Of a stretch of DNA of 64,000 bases, positions 57,901 to 64,000 are shown one piece after another. The notes under the pieces are model-generated. The model was not told where the DNA came from. It was given only the letters and a program-made list of their open reading frames with translations, and searched no databases. Within the stretch, counting starts at the first letter, position 1. Each line of letters opens with the position of its first letter. Made by a program: the position numbers and the translations under genes. This stretch comes from Morella rubra (Eukaryota > Streptophyta > Magnoliopsida > Fagales > Myricaceae), in assembly GCA_003952965.2 (NCBI GenBank), contig CM025851.1, positions 8,039,647 through 8,103,646 of the forward strand, in the 5' to 3' direction.

Positions 57901-59806
57901 CAAATATCATACCGATTGCAAAAGAATAATACAACTTTCAAAGAAACTTACATCAACATTAAAAACGACAATCTCCCCTGCACGGATAGGATCTTTGCTC
58001 ATGTGCAAGAACAAGATGTCCCCCTGCAAATGATACGAGAGGCTAAAATATATTGAGCAAAGTGAGAACAAGACTGCAATTGAATAACCAAATATGTGAA
58101 GCAGACATATATAGAATAGATTCATTGCACTCATAAATGCAATCTTGCAGAAGTACTTTACATAATACGACAGGGGTACGCTGTTTTACATTATCTTTGC
58201 AGAAGTAATTTACAAATGAAAACAATAGTTCTAGTCCATGACCACTATACTTTGATAATTATTGAAGGCTCCACACATGAGAGGGACTTACCCTCTTGAA
58301 GCCAGGTTCCATGCTTCCGGAAAGGACAACAACAACAGGGGACTCACTGCCAGTAATACACATCAGTGCCTTCCAAATTATTAGTGCAGATGTAACAATC
58401 ATGCCTGGGACAAAAGCAGAACGTTTATATAAAGGAATTTCATGCAGACAGGTTTAGGAAACAACCACTATACATTTACAAACATCTTTCCACTTAAAAG
58501 AATCATACCATCACACTTGAACATGTTTTCAATAAAAGAGCTTTTTTGCATGATAATTTAAGCAGACGCAACATACCAACTTGCTCGAAATCGGATATCA
58601 GACCCCGTCCAATTCAAGACCAAAAACTCCTACTCAGTATCAACCATTTAAGATCTCAGAGATTCTGAGAATTAGCAAATCCGTAATATCTTGGATAGGA
58701 AGAGCGATAAACTTGAAGCTACACCCTTCTGTTCTGAATATAGAAGATAAAAGAAAATGGCAGGGGGCAACAACTTTACATTTATAACATAAGTTCAATG
58801 TATAATTTGTTTCTTCATAGATATGCATGACTTATAATATGTTGGATTGTGCTGCTTCTTCTGATGAAAATAATTTTAAATATATAAATTGTTGAAGTTA
58901 AAACATCCTTGGCTGTCAATGAAAACATCTGAAAATCAAGAACCAGGAGACAACAGTAGCAAAGGCGTGTAGCTTAAAGCAACATGGTGGGTGAAGAAAC
59001 ATTTGGAGTTGGATCCCAACTCTACTTGTTAACAGCAGTAAAGTTCTCCAATATCAAAAGTGCATTTGCAATGTCTCTAGGATTGCTGTAAAATTCAGTC
59101 AATAAACACTCGTTGTTGATATAACTCAGCCGAGAAAAAAAAAAAAAAAGTAAACATGCGAATGCGATTATTACTACTTTTTCAGTCAGAAGACATCAAA
59201 GACAACAAAAGATCGCCAATTATTCAATGCGCTTATTTGTGCAGCTAACTCTATTGCATATGAAACGATCTATGGTCCTACGAACACGTTATATAACCAA
59301 CCCTCCATAGAAATATTAAACACACAACCAATTAAATTAGTTTTATTTTCTTACGCTTTTATCAGTTTTTTTTTTCACTTACCAATTAAATTAGAAAGCA
59401 AACCCACGATTTTATCCTGTAGGCATCAATTATCAGACTTAGTACATCAAGCCCGCCAAAGAGACTCGCTAAAAATAGGTTTCTGCTCTGTTAAGCCTAA
59501 ACATCGTCGAAAAGCTAGAATTTTTAACCTATTCCCACATTCTTTTAGCACCAAAACAGAGCAAAGGACACACATTTGTGCGCTCTCTCCCCTTAGACAG
59601 TACAACACAATAATTTGAAGCACATGTCAAGAAAATTCAACGGAAGGCACACACCCCTAAGTAAACGTATACCTATGGGCGTCAATCGAGAGAACGAGAA
59701 AGAGACAGACGCAGGGAGGGAGGGAGGTTCAAAGAGAAGGGAGCGAACCGAGACTGACGGCCTGGGTGAGGACCTGGCGGATCTGAAGGGATTTGATGGA
59801 ATCCAT
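54938..59806 (-). CDS. SEC11: Signal peptidase complex catalytic subunit SEC11
   Basis: ER membrane serine protease (S26B) that removes signal peptides. Inferred exons: 59806-59749, 58404-58292, 58023-57952, 57124-57089, 56423-56378, 56102-56015, 55330-55273, 54988-54938; all join in frame to 173 residues. Catalytic features: SGSMEP with Ser50, VHRVIK with His89, and the GDNNYGDD box (from residue 109) that holds the acidic residue. An N-terminal membrane span (about 20-37) precedes the catalytic domain and a C-terminal hydrophobic stretch ends in TSKD. Exon 4 is only 36 nt. The first donor (G|gttcgc) is weak beyond the GT. The protein is close to recalled At1g52600. Confidence 0.92.
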
Positions 59807-61726
59807 TGTTTCACCTATCCACCCCATTCCTTTTTTCCAAGTTGGCTCTCTCACTCCCACGCACCACTCTGACTCTCCTCCGTGCTCGCTTCTTTTCTCT
59901 TTTGAGCTCTTCGCTCTCTTCGAAATTTCGTTCTGGGAGCTACGTTTTTATCTTTAATTTCTGTCTCTCTCTATCTCAATTTTAATTTTTCTTTTAGGCG
60001 TCCGGAAAAGCCGCTTGTAGTTGTCCAACGTGTCCTCGGGCTTCAACTCACAACTTCGGTTAGGACTGAAGAGCCGTTTCGTGTTTTTCCATTTTTTGTT
60101 TAGTTGTTTCTTCTCTAGCTTCTTCTTCTTTTCTTTTTTTTTTTTTAATTTTTTTAAGCATTTCGGCTCTTATTTAGTCCTGTTAATTATCCACAATTTT
60201 TTTCCTTGGTTTTATTCAACTAACCTCTTAGCTTTCTTTTTTTTTTGGTAAAATAACGTCTTACCTTAAAAGAAATAATATGGTTGAAGCTTATATCTAG
60301 TATGCGTTGTGATAAAGTGGTCGGAATTTCAAAACTACGTCCTAGGCAAAATTTTAACACAAATTCTAATATATTTTTTTCATACCAACTCCAATATATT
60401 TTTATAAAAAAAAAATTATATCAAATATTCTCTCTTTACTTTTAACAAATTTTATTTATTTTTTATTAAAAAATTTCACTATGTATCTCTACACTTTTGT
60501 GCAAAATTTAATAAAAAACAATCTACCATTAAACATTCTTAAACTCTTTCATTAACTTTTTACCAATCACCTTAGAAAGGCAAACTCTCAAAATTTTCTT
60601 CTAAAAATGATAATTTTTAATTTTTTAGGAGTGGGCTATAACCACCTCAGCACCTCAAAAATCAGCAGAAAATAATTTGTTTGCAAAAATAATATTTTTT
60701 TTTATTTCCTTGTTGTTTATAATTTCAGCCTCCAAATTTTATTTTTGTAAAACCGACCCTGTCTAGCACTAAAATACCTCAAAAAGACCCAACTTTGTCT
60801 CTTACCTTAAAATACCTAAAAAGAAGAAGTCGTGAGGATACCTTAGTTACTTATTTTCTTCATTTTGCTATCTCACCTTCTAAATCATATTACACTGTAC
60901 AAAATACAATGGTGGTACATCAAATTACTGATAGCACACGTGATATATTATATAAATATATAATATTAAGAAAGATTTTCTATATATTAGACAAAATAAA
61001 TGTCAATATTATTATTTTTTCAATATTACAAAGAAATAACATAATATTTTAGTTCTATTTCTCCCAAAATATAAATACGAAACTAGAGTACTAAATAAAG
61101 TATAAAGTTCATACTTTTCAACTTCCTATATTACTCTTAGACTTCTCACAAAGCAAAAATTTAGTATAAGCAACAAATTAGGTAGAAATAATCTTGAGAA
61201 TAGGACTATATACTTAGTCATTAGAACAGTTTAATTTGCTCTGGCTGAAGAATTTTTTTTTTCTTTTTTAAGCATGATTATTTTCTGTTTTTATTTTTTT
61301 CTGGAACTTTTTTTTTTTTTTTTTTTTCTGCGTAAAAACAGCGTGGAACATGATGTCAGAAAAACTGGTCAGAAAAACTTTTGCTATGCAAACAAGTACA
61401 ACGTTAAACTGAGCCTCGATATAAGTAACAGAACTAGACCCACTTTGTACAACAGGTCCCTGCCCCCCTGTTTGGTCCGGAGACCCGGGACCAGTTGAGC
61501 CGATGGGTCAAGACTTCGTGATGCATGATTCCCCATGTGGCACAAAAGTTATGGAGCCACGTCAACTCAGAGCAAAGGGCGACCTGTGTAATTATGAGAA
61601 CTTTAAGGTGTACTGCCTGGAAATTCAGGTGAATGCTCGGATTTGTTTTTGCTCTTATTTGTATCTCTGCTTTTGGCTGTGTATTGCTATAGCTGAAGCC
61701 TGAAGCTCATTCACAAACCAGTCTTC
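59807..61726. other. Divergent intergenic region
   Basis: About 1.9 kb between the divergently oriented SEC11 (-) and DCC (+) genes. It holds CT-rich 5' leader sequence next to SEC11, then very AT-rich DNA with poly-T runs (60,136; 61,310). No gene seen. Confidence 0.5.
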
Positions 61727-63712
61727 ATGGCGCTGTTGGCTCCTGGTGGGTGCGCACGATTTAGCATGCCACGCCCTACGAACGTTAGAAACAGAGCCAC
61801 GGTGTTTGCTACTCTATCCCCGCCTCGGGGCCCTGAAGTGAACTGGGTTGAAGCAACTTCGAGCTTTTTCGAACAAGACACGAGGCCCATCATGTTGTTT
61901 GATGGTAAGGGTCGCTCTAGAATTTAGCATACTCTACCATGTTCTCCCTTAGTGCATATCTCTGCCTAATATTTGGAATTGCTTTCCTTGTACCCTGAAT
62001 CCTTCACGCTTTCAGATGAAAGAAAGAAATTTTAATTATGGTGCAATGGCTGCCGATAGGAGTACTACGTAATTCTGCGCAAGAGTTCCATTGGATATAC
62101 CATGTAATAAAAAGATGTTTGCTAAACTTTTTGTTTGGCAGGTGTATGCAACTTGTGTAATGGGGGTGTGAGATTTGTGCGCGAAAATGATCGAAATAGG
62201 TCAGCCTCGTCCTCTAAAATCTAATTATTGATGGTATCCAAATGTTACACTGCATCGTTAACACCAGAGATTTATTCATATGGCTCTTAAGATGTACTAT
62301 TTGGGTGTGAATTGAATTATGCTTTTGATCAGTGGCTTTATAGTCCAGAAGATTAGTGGAGCTTAAAGCAATGAGGAACTCTTCAGGCTGAAGGGTTCAA
62401 AATTACCATAACATGAAGTTATTCAGGATTGCAATATGCATTGCTATCAGATTTTGTTCTGCGTCTTGTGCAGTATGTGCTACTAAAATTTAGCGCCAAA
62501 GATGGAAAGTATGTTACGGATATGTAAAATAACATTGACCTCACGAAGAGCACACCATCAAAACAGGGTTTTTCTAAGTGAGAGTTATGTGCTGCAGACG
62601 ACATTGCCTATTAAAGGAGATCTGCTGGTAAATCTGACAAAAGTTGAAAAAATGGCACCTGACATGATTGATGGTTTCTACCCTCCATAAGTAGAGATAA
62701 AGGATGTCTGTTCCTGACAGATTATCATGAGATGTTATTGCCTTTCGGATTTAACTGTGAGAGTCACCAGGAAACTGGAATTTCGCTCTAACGGCCAGTC
62801 AGCCACTAAATAATAAGCATTGAAACTGCTTCAAAGTAAATTCTAAGTATAAATGGAATGACAAAGTACGAGCTTAACTGAGGAGATAGATAGAGAAAGA
62901 GTTTCCCACAAGAAAGAAATAAGTGACTGATGCTCATGCTCAATTTTTCATGAAAATGGACTCCTTACTATATTTTTGGGTTTATTTTTACCCCTCAAAA
63001 TGTGATCGTCTGATTACTTATTGCACTATTGGCAGGGGAATTAGGTTTGAACCTCTCCAAAGTGAAGCAGGCAAGAAATTACTTAGGAGGTCAGGCAGAG
63101 CTCCTGATGATATATCCAGTGTTGTACTTGTTGAAAAGGATAGGTACTTATAAAACAGCAATACATCTTCAATTGTGATCAATTGCAATTAATTGCTCAA
63201 GAGTAGCTGCCCAGTTTCAGTCATTATCAGTAGCATTTCTTTTTCTAGTGACAAAGATGAAAAGAATGGTTTCTGAATTCAACAATGCCGAACAAAGTGA
63301 CCACTCAAATTTCCTAAGCTTTTCCTGCTTCTTCTCATCAGTCAAATTGATTGCTACGAAGTTTTGTCCCTCAAAAAGAGGTTATCATTGTTTACAATAG
63401 AAGATAGACCTGAATTTACTTTGGCTGAAAAAAACCATGATGAATTTCAGATCATACATTAAGTCAGAAGCTGTGCTGAAGATAATGGAATACATAGACT
63501 TACCTTTCCCCCAATTAGCATCTTTTCTACAGTTTGTGCCACTGTAAGTGCTACCTTTCCAGTTTCTGTTACTGTTTCCTTTTTCTACAGAGCTGCTCCA
63601 TTATATATACACTGTCATGTGTGGCTGCAGGTTCATAAGGGATTTGGCATATGATAATGTGGCAAACAACCGTTACACAATTTTTGCCCGCACTGAATCA
63701 TGTGAGATATAA
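61727..63712 (+). CDS. DCC-family (DUF393) protein, probably plastid
   Basis: Inferred exons: 61727-61904, 62142-62199, 63036-63143, 63451-63543, 63631-63712, joining in frame to 172 residues. The family signature DG-x-C-x2-C is present at residues 59-65 (DGVCNLC), followed by NGGVRFV, the QSEAGKKLLRRSG block, and a C-terminal NVANNRYTIF region. The name DCC comes from the conserved Asp-Cys-Cys; the C-x2-C pair suggests thiol-disulfide chemistry, but no reaction is established. Residues 1 to about 40 are Arg/Ser/Ala-rich and look like a transit peptide. It is similar to recalled At1g52590, which is also next to SEC11 in Arabidopsis. Confidence 0.9.
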
Positions 63713-64000
63713 ATAATTTTATTAATTGTACTCAGACTATGGTCATGGAACTCTGATGTTCAGAAATAAGGCTTCCCATGTGCTAACTATTGTTTATTTC
63801 ATATTAAGAAAATAGCGTTGCAATCATGTATACAGATGGAAATTTGTGTTCATATGTTGCTTAGCTTTTCAAATTACTTAATTCCGTTCCTAGCCAGAGA
63901 AATAAGGAGAAATAAAGGATAGGAATTCGAATTTCCAATCTAATTTTATTTTTCATTCCCTCTATTTTCTTTGCAATCAAAAGAAACAAATCAAAGAAGT
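63713..64000. other. 3' flank of DCC gene
   Basis: AT-rich DNA to the window end, probably 3' UTR and intergenic. Nothing else seen. Confidence 0.5.

Overview
This window is nuclear DNA from a flowering plant, most likely a woody eudicot. Evidence: genes split by GT-AG introns, long AT-rich intergenic DNA, plastid/mitochondrial-targeted proteins, three intronless pentatricopeptide-repeat (PPR) genes, plant-only families (DUF761, GH28 polygalacturonase) and a Tourist-like MITE. The species cannot be named from the sequence.

Layout. 0.9-14.6 kb: a secreted GH28 polygalacturonase (+, nine exons), organellar peptide deformylase PDF1A (-, four exons, with exon 1 present twice and one copy broken), a short DUF761 protein (+) and a glyoxalase-I/VOC family protein (-, three exons). 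14.6-32 kb: gene-poor, AT-rich, repeat-bearing DNA holding a three-member array (-) of small secreted cysteine-rich proteins: one pseudogene with two in-frame stops and two intact genes. 32-54 kb: a PPR gene similar to At1g52640 (+), an O-fucosyltransferase (+, six exons), a decayed partial second copy of it, an 821-codon PPR gene similar to At1g52620 (-) present twice in a 4,302-bp tandem repeat with no difference seen, and a 399-codon PPR gene similar to At1g80150 (-). 54.9-63.7 kb: the catalytic subunit SEC11 of the ER signal peptidase complex (-, eight exons) and a DCC-family (DUF393) protein (+, five exons).

The genes are independent housekeeping or cell-wall genes, not a pathway. Their order is informative. 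From memory of Arabidopsis, DCC, SEC11, PPR, O-FucT and PPR match At1g52590-At1g52640 in order, while polygalacturonase, glyoxalase and the 399-codon PPR match At1g80150-At1g80170, and PDF1A/glyoxalase match the At1g15380-15390 region. Here these blocks are adjacent and interleaved, which suggests an ancestral order later split by duplication and gene loss in Arabidopsis.

Two things deserve most attention. First, the cysteine-rich array (22.9-30.8 kb): its intact members carry two facing C-x3-C-x3-C arms, a Pro-rich linker and a C-terminal tail encoded by a (GA)n microsatellite, with a shared upstream motif. Second, three tandem duplications. In two of them (PDF1A exon 1, O-FucT 3' half) the arms facing the junction are eroded by many short deletions while the outer arms are nearly identical. 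The third (PPR) is perfect. These could be recent biology or assembly artefacts. All exon boundaries were read by eye from splice consensus, reading frame and family alignment from memory.
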